Assembly (NCBI RefSeq): GCF_030770395.1
Contig: NZ_CP132480.1
Span: forward strand, 3,427,801-3,491,800
Source of the DNA: Telluria beijingensis
GTDB taxonomy: Bacteria > Pseudomonadota > Gammaproteobacteria > Burkholderiales > Burkholderiaceae_D
DNA length: 64,000 bases
Direction: 5' to 3'
Shown one piece after another: positions 44,374 to 55,314 of this stretch; positions within the stretch are counted from its first letter, which is position 1, and each line of letters opens with the position of its first letter. The notes beneath the pieces were generated by a model, which did no database searches, was not told the DNA's origin, and saw nothing but the letters and a program-made list of their open reading frames with translations. Made by a program: the position numbers and the translations under genes.

Positions 44374-46497
44374 ATGAACCGTCCACAACTGCTGCTGATC
44401 GCAGCCAGCGTCGCCATGGCCACCTTCTCCTTCGCCCAACCGGCCGAGGCAGCGCTGGCGGCCTCGAACCCGTTCGCCAAGCCGAGCACCCTGCAATACG
44501 GCTACCCGGCCTTCGACAAGATCAAGAACGAGCACTTCGCGCCGGCCTTCGCCGAAGGCATGCGCCTGGAAGCGCTCGAGGTCGCGAAGATCGCCGACAA
44601 CAAGGCGGCGCCGACTTTCGAGAACACGATCGTGGCGATGGAACGTTCGGGCGAACTGCTGACGCGCGTGCGCTCGGTGTTCTACACGTTGACCGGTTCG
44701 TACACCAACGACACCCTGCAGGCCCTGCAAAAAGACCTGGCGCCGAAATTCGCCGCCCACGGCGATGCGATCCGCCTGAACCCGAAGCTGTTCGCACGCA
44801 TCAAGACCCTGCACGACAAGCGTGACTCGCTGGGCCTGGACGCCGAATCGAAACTCCTGCTCGAGCGCTACTACAAGGACTTCGTGCGTTCCGGCGCCAA
44901 CCTGTCGGATGCAGACAAGACCAGGCTGAAAGGCTACAACGCCCAGCTGGCCGCGCTGCAGACCCAGTTCAGCCAGAACGTGCTGCGCGAAGTGAACGCC
45001 TCGGCCTTCGTGGTCGACACCCGCGAAGAACTGGCCGGCCTGCCCGAGAAAGCGATCGAAGCGGCGGCGAATGAAGCGAAGAAGCGCGGCCTGGACGGCA
45101 AGTTCGTGATCCCGGTGGTGAACACCACCCAGCAGGCGCCGCTGGCGCAGTTGACCAACCGCGGAACCCGCGAAAAGCTGCTGACCACTTCGATGATCCG
45201 CGGCAGCCGCGGCGGCGAATTCGACAACCGCAACGTCGTGCTGCAACTGGCCAAGCTGCGCGCCGAGCGCGCCGAACTGCTGGGCTACGACAGCTACGCC
45301 GCCTATTCGCTCGAGGACCAGACCGCCAAGGACACCGCCTCGGTCAACAAGCTGCTGGGCGACCTGACCGGCCCGGCAGTGCGCAATGCGAAGAAGGAAG
45401 CGGCCGAGATCCAGGCCGTGATCGATGCCGAGAAGGGTGGCTTCCAACTGGCCGCCTACGACTGGAGCATGTACAGCGACAAGGTGCGCGCCGCCAAGTA
45501 CGCCTTCGATGCCAACCAGCTCAAGCCGTACTTCGAGTTCAACAACGTGCTGGAGAAGGGCGCCTTCTTCGCCGCCACCCAGCTGTGGGGCATCACCTTC
45601 AAGCAGCGCACCGATCTGCCGACCTACGACGCCGACGTGCGCGTGTACGACGTGTTCGAAGAGAATGGCGAGCACCTGGCGATCTTCGTGATCGACCCGT
45701 ATGCGCGTCCGAACAAGCGCGGCGGCGCCTGGATGGGCTCCCTGGTCGAGCAGAGCTTCCTGCTGAACCAGAAGCCGGTCATCACCAATAACCTCAACCT
45801 GACCAAGCCGGCCGCCGGCGAACCGACTCTGCTGACCTGGGACGAGGTACGCACCACCTTCCATGAACTGGGCCACGCCACCCACGGCTGGTTCTCGAAG
45901 GTGAAATACCCGCGCTTCTCGGGCACCAGCGTGCCGCGCGACTACGTCGAACTGCCGTCGCAGGTCTACGAGATGTGGATGGCCTGGCCGGAAGTGATGG
46001 CCAACTACGCCAAGCACTACCAGACCGGCGAAGCGATGCCGAAGGAATTGCTGGACAAGCTGCGCGCGGCCCAGCGCTTCAACGAAGGCTACCGCACCAC
46101 CGAATACCTGGCTGCGGCCGTGCTGGACCAGAAATGGCACCAGCTGGGTTCCAAGGCGATGCCGAGCGACGTGATCGCGTTCGAACAGCAGGCCTTGAAA
46201 GAAGCGGGCCTGGACTTCGCGCCGGTGCCGCCACGCTACCGCAGCACCTACTTCTCGCACGCCATGGGCGGCGGCTATTCGGCCGGCTACTACAGCTACC
46301 TGTGGGCCGAGCGCCTGGACGCCGATGCCGGCGAGTGGTTCAAGGAAAACGGCGGCCTGCTGCGCAAGAACGGCGACGTGTTCCGCGAGAAGGTGCTGTC
46401 GAAGGGCGGCACCATGGATGCGGTCGAGATGTACCGCAGCTTCCGCGGCCGCGATCCGGTCATCGAGCCGCTGCTGGAACGCCGCGGCCTGAATTAA
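44374..46497 (+). CDS. M3 family metallopeptidase (exported Dcp-like), copy 2
   Basis: A 707-aa paralogue of copy 1 with a signal peptide (MNRPQLLLIAASVAMATFSFAQPAEA). The zinc motif is TFHELGHATHGWFS with HELGH at 497-501; leucine replaces phenylalanine and threonine replaces leucine relative to copies 1 and 3. Likewise EYPSQVNEMW (copy 1) becomes ELPSQVYEMW here, so substrate preference may differ. The substrate loop PPRYRSTYFSHAMGGGYSAG is intact. Copy 3 follows after only 20 bp, so copies 2 and 3 are likely co-transcribed. Confidence 0.9.
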   Translation: MNRPQLLLIAASVAMATFSFAQPAEAALAASNPFAKPSTLQYGYPAFDKIKNEHFAPAFAEGMRLEALEVAKIADNKAAPTFENTIVAMERSGELLTRVRSVFYTLTGSYTNDTLQALQKDLAPKFAAHGDAIRLNPKLFARIKTLHDKRDSLGLDAESKLLLERYYKDFVRSGANLSDADKTRLKGYNAQLAALQTQFSQNVLREVNASAFVVDTREELAGLPEKAIEAAANEAKKRGLDGKFVIPVVNTTQQAPLAQLTNRGTREKLLTTSMIRGSRGGEFDNRNVVLQLAKLRAERAELLGYDSYAAYSLEDQTAKDTASVNKLLGDLTGPAVRNAKKEAAEIQAVIDAEKGGFQLAAYDWSMYSDKVRAAKYAFDANQLKPYFEFNNVLEKGAFFAATQLWGITFKQRTDLPTYDADVRVYDVFEENGEHLAIFVIDPYARPNKRGGAWMGSLVEQSFLLNQKPVITNNLNLTKPAAGEPTLLTWDEVRTTFHELGHATHGWFSKVKYPRFSGTSVPRDYVELPSQVYEMWMAWPEVMANYAKHYQTGEAMPKELLDKLRAAQRFNEGYRTTEYLAAAVLDQKWHQLGSKAMPSDVIAFEQQALKEAGLDFAPVPPRYRSTYFSHAMGGGYSAGYYSYLWAERLDADAGEWFKENGGLLRKNGDVFREKVLSKGGTMDAVEMYRSFRGRDPVIEPLLERRGLN

Positions 46498-46517
46498 TTT
46501 CAAACGAAAAGCACAAC

Positions 46518-48677
46518 ATGAAACGTACCCACTTCCTGCTGGCCGCCGCCGTGAGCGCGGCCGTCCTGAACATCGCCCACGCGGCGCCCGCGGCACAAGC
46601 CGGCGCGCCGGTGGCCGCGTCGGCCAAGTTCGATGCATCGAACCCGTTCGCCAAAGAGAGCACCCTGCCGTTCAACTTCCCGGCCTGGGACAAGATCCGC
46701 AACGAGCACTTTGCGCCGGCCTATGCCGAAGCGATGCGTCAGCATGTCGCGGAGATCGACAAGATCGCCAACAACAAGGCCGCCCCGACCTTCGAGAACA
46801 CGATCGTCGCGATGGAACGCGCCGGCCGCATGCTGTCGCGCGTCAGCACCGCCTTCGGCACGCTGTCGGGCTCCTACACCAACGACACCCTGATCGCCCT
46901 GGGCCGCGAGATGGCGCCGAAGCTGTCGCAGCACAGCGACGCGATCCGCCTCAACGGCAAGTTGTACCAGCGCATCAAGACCCTGTACGACAAGCGCGAC
47001 ACCCTCAAGCTGGATGCCGAATCGGCCTACCTGCTGGACCGCTACAACAACGACTTCGAACGCGCGGGCGCCAAGCTGTCCGATGCGGATAAAGAGAAGC
47101 TGAAGGACTACAACAGCAAGCTGGCCGCCCTGCAGACCCAGTTCGCCCAGAACACGCTGAAGGAAGCCAATGCCTCTGCGCTGGTGGTCGACACCCGCGC
47201 AGAGCTGGCCGGCATGAGCGACAAGGCGATCGATGCCGCAGCAGTGGAAGCGAAGAAACGCGGCCTGGAAGGGAAGTTCGTGATCCCGGTCGTGAACACC
47301 ACCCAGCAAGCCGCGCTGTCGGTATTGACCCACCGCGACACCCGCGCCAAGCTGCTGTCGGCCTCGATGGCGCGCGGCAGCCGCGGCGGCGAGTTCGACA
47401 CCCGCCAGATCGTGCTGCAGATCGCGAAGCTGCGCGCCGAACGCGCCGTGCTGCTGGGCTTCCCGAACCACGCCGCCTACAACCTCGAAGAGCAGACCGC
47501 GAAGACCACCGACGCCGTCAACAGCCTGCTGGCCGAGCTGGCCCCGCCGGCGGTCAACAACGCCAGGAAAGAGGCAGCCGACATCCAGAAGGTGATCGAT
47601 GCCGAAAAGGGTGGCTTCAAGGCCGCCGCACATGACTGGGCCTTCTACAGCGACAAGGTACGCGCCCAGCGCTACGCCTTCGACGCCGGCCAGCTGCGTC
47701 CTTACTTCGAGATCAACCGCGTGCTGGTCGACGGCGTGTTCTTCGCCGCCAACAAGGAATTCGGCCTGACCTTCAAGGAGCGCAAGGACCTGCCGGGCTA
47801 CAACGAAGACGTGCGCATGTTCGACGTGTTCGATGCCGACGGCAGCCAGCTGGCGATCTTCACCTTCGACCCGTATGCGCGTTCGAACAAGCGCGGCGGC
47901 GCCTGGGCCAATGCCTGGGTCCCGCAGACCAAGCTGCTGGGCACCAAGCCGGTCATCGCCAACAACCTGAACGTGGCCAAGCCGGCCGCGGGCGAACCGA
48001 CCCTGCTGACCTACGACGAAGTGCGCACCACCTTCCACGAGTTCGGCCACGCGCTGCACGGCATGTTCTCGAACGTGCAGTACCCGCGCTTCTCCGGTTC
48101 GCGCGTGCCGCGCGACTACGTCGAGTTCCCGTCGCAGGTGAACGAGATGTGGATGGCCTGGCCTGAAGTGCTGGCCAACTACGCCAAGCACTACCAGACC
48201 GGCGAGCCGATGCCGAAGGAGCTGCTGGACAAGGTGCAGGCTTCGTCGCAGTTCAACGAAGGCTTCCGCACCACCGAGTACCTGGCCGCGGCGCTGCTGG
48301 ACCAGGCCTGGCACCAGCTGGCGCCGAACCAGATCCCGCAGGACGTGCTGGCCTTCGAGGCTGAGGCATTGAAGAAGGCCGGCGTCGACTTCGCCCTGGT
48401 GCCGCCGCGTTATCGCAGCACCTACTTCTCGCACACCTTCTCGGGCGGCTACTCGGCCGGCTACTACGGTTACCTGTGGGCCGAGAAGCTGGACGCCGAC
48501 ACCGTCGAGTGGTTCAAGGCCAACGGCGGCCTGACCCGCAAGAACGGCGACCACTTCCGCAACACGCTGCTGTCGCGCGGCGGCACGCTGGATGCGATGC
48601 AGATGTACCGCAACTTCCGCGGCAAGGATGCGGATATCAAGCCGTTGCTGGAGCGTCGTGGCTTGACGGGCGAGTGA
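46518..48677 (+). CDS. M3 family metallopeptidase (exported Dcp-like), copy 3
   Basis: A 719-aa paralogue with a signal peptide (MKRTHFLLAAAVSAAVLNIAHA). HEFGH is at 507-511. Differences from the others include FSHTFSGGYSAGYYGY in place of FSHSMGGGYSAGYYAY. All zinc-binding and substrate-binding motifs are intact in the three copies, so none looks like a pseudogene. A pair of inverted palindromic repeats follows downstream. Confidence 0.9.
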   Translation: MKRTHFLLAAAVSAAVLNIAHAAPAAQAGAPVAASAKFDASNPFAKESTLPFNFPAWDKIRNEHFAPAYAEAMRQHVAEIDKIANNKAAPTFENTIVAMERAGRMLSRVSTAFGTLSGSYTNDTLIALGREMAPKLSQHSDAIRLNGKLYQRIKTLYDKRDTLKLDAESAYLLDRYNNDFERAGAKLSDADKEKLKDYNSKLAALQTQFAQNTLKEANASALVVDTRAELAGMSDKAIDAAAVEAKKRGLEGKFVIPVVNTTQQAALSVLTHRDTRAKLLSASMARGSRGGEFDTRQIVLQIAKLRAERAVLLGFPNHAAYNLEEQTAKTTDAVNSLLAELAPPAVNNARKEAADIQKVIDAEKGGFKAAAHDWAFYSDKVRAQRYAFDAGQLRPYFEINRVLVDGVFFAANKEFGLTFKERKDLPGYNEDVRMFDVFDADGSQLAIFTFDPYARSNKRGGAWANAWVPQTKLLGTKPVIANNLNVAKPAAGEPTLLTYDEVRTTFHEFGHALHGMFSNVQYPRFSGSRVPRDYVEFPSQVNEMWMAWPEVLANYAKHYQTGEPMPKELLDKVQASSQFNEGFRTTEYLAAALLDQAWHQLAPNQIPQDVLAFEAEALKKAGVDFALVPPRYRSTYFSHTFSGGYSAGYYGYLWAEKLDADTVEWFKANGGLTRKNGDHFRNTLLSRGGTLDAMQMYRNFRGKDADIKPLLERRGLTGE

Positions 48678-48729
48678 TGATTGCTTGCGTCGGTCGCGGG
48701 CTGCGATCGGCGCATGTAGTTGGCTGAAA

Positions 48730-48842
48730 ACTTGGGCTCCCGCCTTCGCGGGAGCGACGTTGTTTGATGGTGAGAAGAGTTGACTCCAGCGCTTTAGCCA
48801 CCAACTCATGCACGTCGCTCCCGCGGAGGCGGGAGCCCAAGT
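48730..48842. repeat. Second inverted pair of REP-like palindromic elements
   Basis: Unit C (48730-48761) has the core CTCCCGC/GCGGGAG hairpin with loop CTTC. Unit D (48812-48842) has the core CTCCCGC/GCGGGAG with loop GGAG in the opposite orientation. They belong to the same family as the hisA-hisF pair, with the same CTTGGG and ACGTCG flanks, but the two units point the other way relative to each other. They are separated by 50 bp and lie between the M3 cluster and the DUF4404 gene. Confidence 0.78.
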
Positions 48843-48930
48843 GCCTTGCAGGCCACCTGCCTATACAGCCGTGTTCCTCCTCCCGCCCCCCATGGCTTAC
48901 AATGAAATCGAGCCAACCCCGGAGACCACG

Positions 48931-49215
48931 ATGCAACCCGAACACGATGCCGACCTGAAGGCACGCCTGAAAGCCCTGCACCGCGAGCTGCAAGAGACGG
49001 GCGACACCGATGTCGAACTGGAAACCCTACTGCGCCAGCTCGATGGCGATATCGAAAAAGTGCTCGAGCGCCGCGCCGAGCAGCAGCTCGACGCCAATAC
49101 CTATGGCCTGGGCTCGCGCACCCAGGAACTGGCGGCCCGCTTCGCCGCGCGCCACCCGCGCGTGGAGTCCGGACTGCGCGAACTTGGGCAGATTCTCTCG
49201 AACATGGGCATCTGA
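48931..49215 (+). CDS. DUF4404 family small protein
   Basis: A 94-aa acidic, mostly helical protein with DLKARLKALHRELQETGDTDVELETLLRQLDGDIEKVLERR, a pattern typical of the DUF4404 family. Function is unknown. ATG 48931 has GGAG at 48921-48924. An in-frame ATG at 48892 is also possible, but starts beyond that would lie in the repeat. A terminator follows. Confidence 0.75.
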   Translation: MQPEHDADLKARLKALHRELQETGDTDVELETLLRQLDGDIEKVLERRAEQQLDANTYGLGSRTQELAARFAARHPRVESGLRELGQILSNMGI

Positions 49216-49250
49216 CGTAGGCATCCACACCACAAGTCATTGATTTTAAG

Positions 49251-49289
49251 CCATTTTCCGGGGCAGTCGCATGCCCCGAAAATGGTTTT
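49251..49289 (+). terminator. Rho-independent terminator after the DUF4404 gene
   Basis: A long stem (CCATTTTC(C)GGGGCA 49251-49265 pairing with TGCCCCGAAAATGG 49272-49285, one bulged C) with a 6-nt loop is followed by TTTT (49286-49289). It overlaps the region just upstream of the ygiQ-like gene. Confidence 0.8.
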
Positions 49290-49307
49290 CCGGTACAATG
49301 CCGGCCA

Positions 49308-51578
<2,271 letters not shown>

Positions 51579-52769
51579 TCATTCCTTGGACGTCGCGTTC
51601 GGCGTAGGCGCCCCACGCCGCTCGCGCGCGATGTCCAGGTCGACGCTGGCCTGCCTGGTCCGCAACGCCCGCGCATACCGATGCCGTGCCCGCAACCGCG
51701 GATTGGTCACCAGCGTTCCCAGTGTCTCGCCAATCACCATCACCACCCCCAGCAAGGGCAGCACCAGCATCAACCCGACCACCCCCGCCAGCATCCCGCC
51801 AATAAAAATCATCAGCACCGTCACCAGCGGATGAATATGCAGGCTGCGCCCCAGGGTCAGCGGCATGAACAGGAAATCGTCCAGCAGCCTCACCAGCACG
51901 AACACCCCGATCGCCCCATACGCCATCAGCGGATTGCCCGGCGCATCGGTCGAGGCCACGATCACCACCAGCACACAGCCGGCGATCGAGCCGACGAACG
52001 GCACCCAGGCCAGCACCGCCGAGATCAGGCCCAGCAACAAGGGCGACGATACGCCAATCACCCACAGCCCCAGCGCCAGCACCAGCGTGTCGAGCACGGT
52101 CAGTTTCAGCAAGCCTTCGAAATAGCGGCGCGCGGTCTGGTCGACTTCGTGCAGCAGGTAGAGCGCGCGTTCGAAATACGCATTCGGCACCGCCCGCGCC
52201 AGGAACTTCTTGAAGCGCCCCCCATCGCGCAGCAGGAAGAAGGTGAGGAAAGGCGCCAGCAATAACGACGGTACCCAGGTCACGACGCCGACCACGATGT
52301 CGCCCAGGTGGTTCTGCGCGAAGTCATTCATATAGGTAGTAAACGCCATGTCGACGGTCGACGTCAGGCGCATCTCGGCCAGCAGCGGGAAACGCGCCTC
52401 GAGCATGGCCATCGAGTTGCGGACAAACGCCACGCCGCCATCCAGATACAGGCCGATGGTCGCTTCCCACGAATCTTCTTCCGGTCCGTCGCTCCAGCTC
52501 AGGGCCGCCGCCAGCAGCAGCGCGGCCAGGGCGAAGAACAGCGTGCACACCCAGCTCGTCGCAGCATTGCGGCTGAAGCCGGCGCGCACCATGCGCTGCG
52601 TCGGTCCCAGCAGGATGTAGTACAGCACGGTGCCGAAGATGAAGGGCAGGAACAACCACAGCAGTTCCTTGACGACCAGCAGCAGCAGGCAGGTGGCGGC
52701 GACGATCCCTGTCCAGACGACCGGGCCGGCGCGCTCGGGGCCGTTGACGATGCCCGGCACCGGACTCAT
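51579..52769 (-). CDS. AI-2E family transporter (putative permease)
   Basis: A 396-aa membrane protein with about eight hydrophobic segments. The end region VRLLDDFLFMPLTLGRSLHIHPLVTVLMIFIGGMLAGVVGLMLVLPLLGV is the signature of the AI-2E (PerM/TqsA) family. Substrates in this family range from autoinducer-2 to sodium ions; nothing here decides between them. The start overlaps the stop of the cyclic-nucleotide-binding gene by 4 bp, so expression is coupled. Confidence 0.85.
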   Translation of the reverse strand: MSPVPGIVNGPERAGPVVWTGIVAATCLLLLVVKELLWLFLPFIFGTVLYYILLGPTQRMVRAGFSRNAATSWVCTLFFALAALLLAAALSWSDGPEEDSWEATIGLYLDGGVAFVRNSMAMLEARFPLLAEMRLTSTVDMAFTTYMNDFAQNHLGDIVVGVVTWVPSLLLAPFLTFFLLRDGGRFKKFLARAVPNAYFERALYLLHEVDQTARRYFEGLLKLTVLDTLVLALGLWVIGVSSPLLLGLISAVLAWVPFVGSIAGCVLVVIVASTDAPGNPLMAYGAIGVFVLVRLLDDFLFMPLTLGRSLHIHPLVTVLMIFIGGMLAGVVGLMLVLPLLGVVMVIGETLGTLVTNPRLRARHRYARALRTRQASVDLDIARERRGAPTPNATSKE

Positions 52770-53251
52770 AGCGCTTCCAGTTGCGGCCGCCCGGTACCCA
52801 TCCATTCGCGCAGGCGCAGGCCAATGTGGCGCGCCAGCGCCAGCGAAATCTTGTAGCCGAGGACGGCGTCGGTTTCCATCAGCCCCAGGAAGTCGGCGCG
52901 GAAGAACACCGCCACCTCGCACGGCTCCATGGCGCGCGCCTGGGCATTGCGCGGCGAGTTGTCGAGCAGGGCCAGGTCGCCGAAGAAGCCGCCCGGCTCC
53001 AGCTCGGCCACCACTTGGGTCGTGCCTTCGTGCAGGCGGCTGATGCGCACCCGGCCGCTCATCAGGAGGTAGAGCGCCTGGCCTTCCTCGCCCTCGTCGA
53101 ACACGATCTCATCCTTCAGATAGCGGCGCTCGTGCAGTAATCCGTCGACAATCTTCAATTCCAGCGGCGTCAGTGTGCTGAACAGCGAAGAACTCTTCAG
53201 CCGGTGCAGGCGCGGCGACATCCGAGGGGGTTTGAGGAAACGAAAAATCAC
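52766..53251 (-). CDS. Cyclic nucleotide-binding (Crp-like) domain protein without DNA-binding domain
   Basis: A 161-aa protein made almost only of a cNMP-binding beta-barrel: LKDEIVFDEGEEGQALYLLMSGRVRISR, then GGFFGDLALLDNSPRNAQARA in the position of the phosphate-binding cassette. There is no helix-turn-helix domain, so it is not a Crp-type regulator. The start is GTG 53251, with GGAG six bases before it; the later ATG 53221 has no ribosome site. Overlap with the AI-2E-type permease gene suggests that the domain senses a nucleotide and acts on that permease. Whether cAMP, cGMP or nothing is bound cannot be told. Confidence 0.78.
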   Translation of the reverse strand: MIFRFLKPPRMSPRLHRLKSSSLFSTLTPLELKIVDGLLHERRYLKDEIVFDEGEEGQALYLLMSGRVRISRLHEGTTQVVAELEPGGFFGDLALLDNSPRNAQARAMEPCEVAVFFRADFLGLMETDAVLGYKISLALARHIGLRLREWMGTGRPQLEAL

Positions 53252-53498
53252 GCGATGCTCCGGCTTGGTGCGGTGTGTTGTCTGTTTGATTATCCCCGAT
53301 CGGATGCTGCTGCGCATCAAAAAGCTGCAGCCGTGCACGGCAGTGTGGCAACTTGTCCATACATCCGCCAAACGTGCGCCCAAAACCGCTGGAAAGCGTG
53401 TAACATAAATTCTTTAATGCAACATATTTTGCCTTGTTGATATTGGCACATGAGCCGTCGCATGGGCCATGCCTAAGGTTCCCGATAGAGGACAGGCA

Positions 53499-54650
53499 AT
53501 GATCGATATACAGACTTTTCTTCTTGCCCTAGGGATCGGTAACGTCGGCTTTGCGATCTTGATGGCAGGATATACCCACGGCGCAGAGCGCAATCCGGGC
53601 TTGCAGCTGTGGATGTGGGCGCGCCTGGGCATGGGGCTGAGCCAGCTGGTCGGCTGGGCCCGTCCCTTCCTGGGCTTGCCCTTCCTCGGTGGGCTGGAAG
53701 GCATCGGCTGGATCTTCGCGGTGTCGCTCGAGATGGCGGCCTACTGCGTGTTTTTCGGTTTCACGCGCTGGGGCCGGCTGCTGTTGCCGATCGCCGTGCT
53801 GTCGTCCGCGGTGGTGATCGCGGCCGGCAGCCACGGCGCCAGCAACGCCCAGCTGAGCGCGCTGGTGGCGGGCGTGGTCGCCCTGTTCGCCGCCGCCATG
53901 GCCTGGGTCTTGCTGCGCCGGCGCCATGCTTCCCTGCTGCAGCGGATCATTGGCATCAACGATGCGCTGTTCGCCGTCGCGGTCACGCTGTGGGCCGGCT
54001 CGACCCTGCTGGGCAAGGGGCCGTTCGACCACACGCTCGCGCGCGAAGCGGCCTACCTGGCCGGCTACCTGCTCATGATCGTCAACGGCTTCGGCTTCCT
54101 GTTGCTGTGCAAGCAGAAAGACGATGCGCGCATGGCCAGGCTGGCCTCCACCGATTGCCTCACTGGCCTGCCCAATCGCCATGCCTTCCTGGAACGCGCC
54201 GAGCGCGCGCGCCTGGGCGCCCAGCGCCAGCGCCATCCGCTGGCGCTGATGATGATCGATATCGACCACTTCAAGCAGATCAACGACCGCTGGGGCCATG
54301 CCAGCGGCGACGATGCCCTCCAGGTCTTCGCCCGCACCGCGCGCGACGTGATGCGCGAGCACGAGACCATCGGCCGCCTGGGCGGCGAGGAATTCGCGAT
54401 GATGCTGCCGGGCGCCGACATCGACGCCGCGGTGCAGGCCGCCCAGCGCCTGCGCCTGGCCGTGCGCGCCGCCAATGTGATCACCAGCGGGCCGAGCTAC
54501 ACGATGACGGTCAGTATCGGGGTGGTGGTGCTCGATCCGAACGAGGATTTGAGTGCGGCGCTGGCGCGCGCCGACCATGCGCTGTATGCGGCCAAGCGCG
54601 CAGGACGCGATCGGGTGGAAGTCGGGGATCCGGTACGCCGCCGTGCGTGA
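53499..54650 (+). CDS. Membrane-bound diguanylate cyclase (GGDEF)
   Basis: A 383-aa protein. The first 210 residues contain about six membrane helices. The C-terminal GGDEF domain begins STDCLTGLPNRHAFLERAER and has the active-site motif GGEEF at 295-299, so it should make c-di-GMP from GTP. The autoinhibitory I-site, normally RxxD five residues before GGEEF, is R286-E-H-E289, so product inhibition may be weakened. ATG 53499 is supported by GAGG at 53488-53491. It is divergent from the cyclic-nucleotide-binding gene across 247 bp. Confidence 0.88.
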   Translation: MIDIQTFLLALGIGNVGFAILMAGYTHGAERNPGLQLWMWARLGMGLSQLVGWARPFLGLPFLGGLEGIGWIFAVSLEMAAYCVFFGFTRWGRLLLPIAVLSSAVVIAAGSHGASNAQLSALVAGVVALFAAAMAWVLLRRRHASLLQRIIGINDALFAVAVTLWAGSTLLGKGPFDHTLAREAAYLAGYLLMIVNGFGFLLLCKQKDDARMARLASTDCLTGLPNRHAFLERAERARLGAQRQRHPLALMMIDIDHFKQINDRWGHASGDDALQVFARTARDVMREHETIGRLGGEEFAMMLPGADIDAAVQAAQRLRLAVRAANVITSGPSYTMTVSIGVVVLDPNEDLSAALARADHALYAAKRAGRDRVEVGDPVRRRA

Positions 54651-54681
54651 CGTCAAACATCGACTACGCAAGCGGAACCCG

Positions 54682-54713
54682 GAAAAAGAAAAAGGGTCCG
54701 ACGAATCGGACCC
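54682..54713 (-). terminator. Terminator of the tRNA transcript
   Basis: A perfect 8-bp stem GGGTCCGA/TCGGACCC (54694-54713) with a 4-nt loop is followed on the minus strand by TTTTTCTTTTTC (54693-54682). It terminates the minus-strand tRNA transcript and, with a weaker T-rich tail on the plus side, may also serve the diguanylate cyclase gene. Confidence 0.82.
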
Positions 54714-54727
54714 TTCTTCCTTGATGC

Positions 54728-54804
54728 TGGCGGAGCGGACGGGGCTCGAACCCGCGACCCCCGGCGTGACAGGCCGGTATTCTAACCAACTGAACTACCG
54801 CTCC
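54728..54804 (-). tRNA. tRNA-Asp (GTC)
   Basis: A 77-nt tRNA on the minus strand with a 7-bp acceptor stem (GGAGCGG/CCGCTCC), discriminator G, encoded CCA, D-loop with AGTTGGTTAGAA, TPsiC segment GGTTCGAACCC and anticodon loop CTGTCAC, giving anticodon GTC for Asp. It lies 40 nt downstream of tRNA-Val in the same transcript. Confidence 0.96.
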
Positions 54805-54844
54805 GTTTACTCTGATCGTACCTTCGATCAACCATCGAGATGCT

Positions 54845-54920
54845 TGGTGGGCGCTGAGAGGCTCGAACTCCCGACCTAATCCTTGTAAGGGATCCGCTCT
54901 ACCAACTGAGCTAAGCGCCC
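54845..54920 (-). tRNA. tRNA-Val (TAC)
   Basis: A 76-nt tRNA on the minus strand with acceptor stem GGGCGCT/AGCGCCC, discriminator A, encoded CCA, D-loop AGTTGGTAGAG, TPsiC segment AGTTCGAGCCT and anticodon loop CTTACAA, giving anticodon TAC for Val. It is first in the Val-Asp pair. Confidence 0.96.
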
Positions 54921-54970
54921 ATCTCGGTGGTTTCTATCTGAAGCTTGTCATTGCTTCCGAAGAGGCCCGA

Positions 54971-55000
54971 ATTATAGAGGCTGGCTTTCATGGTCTGCAA
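54971..55000 (-). promoter_or_regulatory. Promoter of the tRNA-Val/tRNA-Asp transcript
   Basis: On the minus strand, TTGCAG (55000-54995) and a perfect TATAAT (54976-54971) are 18 bp apart. TCGGGCC follows, a GC-rich discriminator typical of stringently controlled stable-RNA promoters. Transcription would start about 45 bp before tRNA-Val. Confidence 0.75.
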
Positions 55001-55314
55001 GGGTTTTTCGAAAAAAATTCAAAAACTTGATATGCGGCCCAAAACGGATGGCCGGAAGGCAGAGCCCGAACCGGCACATCTGCATGTGTTGTAATCAAGA
55101 CGTCACACGCGATATTTACTTGCCGTCGTATGGACCATTCACGGACAATACCGCCTTTGACAAGTCGGCAACCTTGAAAACATCGCAAAGATGAGCGCCT
55201 CAGATGCGCATTGCCGAGGGCGGGTCATATCCGCTCGCGCACCCGGCGGGGGTAGCGTCCATAAGAAGAGGAACGGGGACATCGGTTCTTTTTTTAATCA
55301 CCAGGAAACACTCC
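55001..55314. other. Intergenic region before the TonB receptor gene
   Basis: This 314-bp stretch contains no convincing gene. I see only short A- and T-rich tracts (55009-55026, 55287-55297) and no clear promoter pair or operator. Reading frames through it have no family resemblance. Confidence 0.5.

Noticed and set aside
48808..48930. Longer N-terminus for the DUF4404 gene starting inside the repeat
   Set aside because: The extra residues (VAPAEAGAQVP type) are the usual translation of the REP-like repeat, and ATG 48931 has a good ribosome site.
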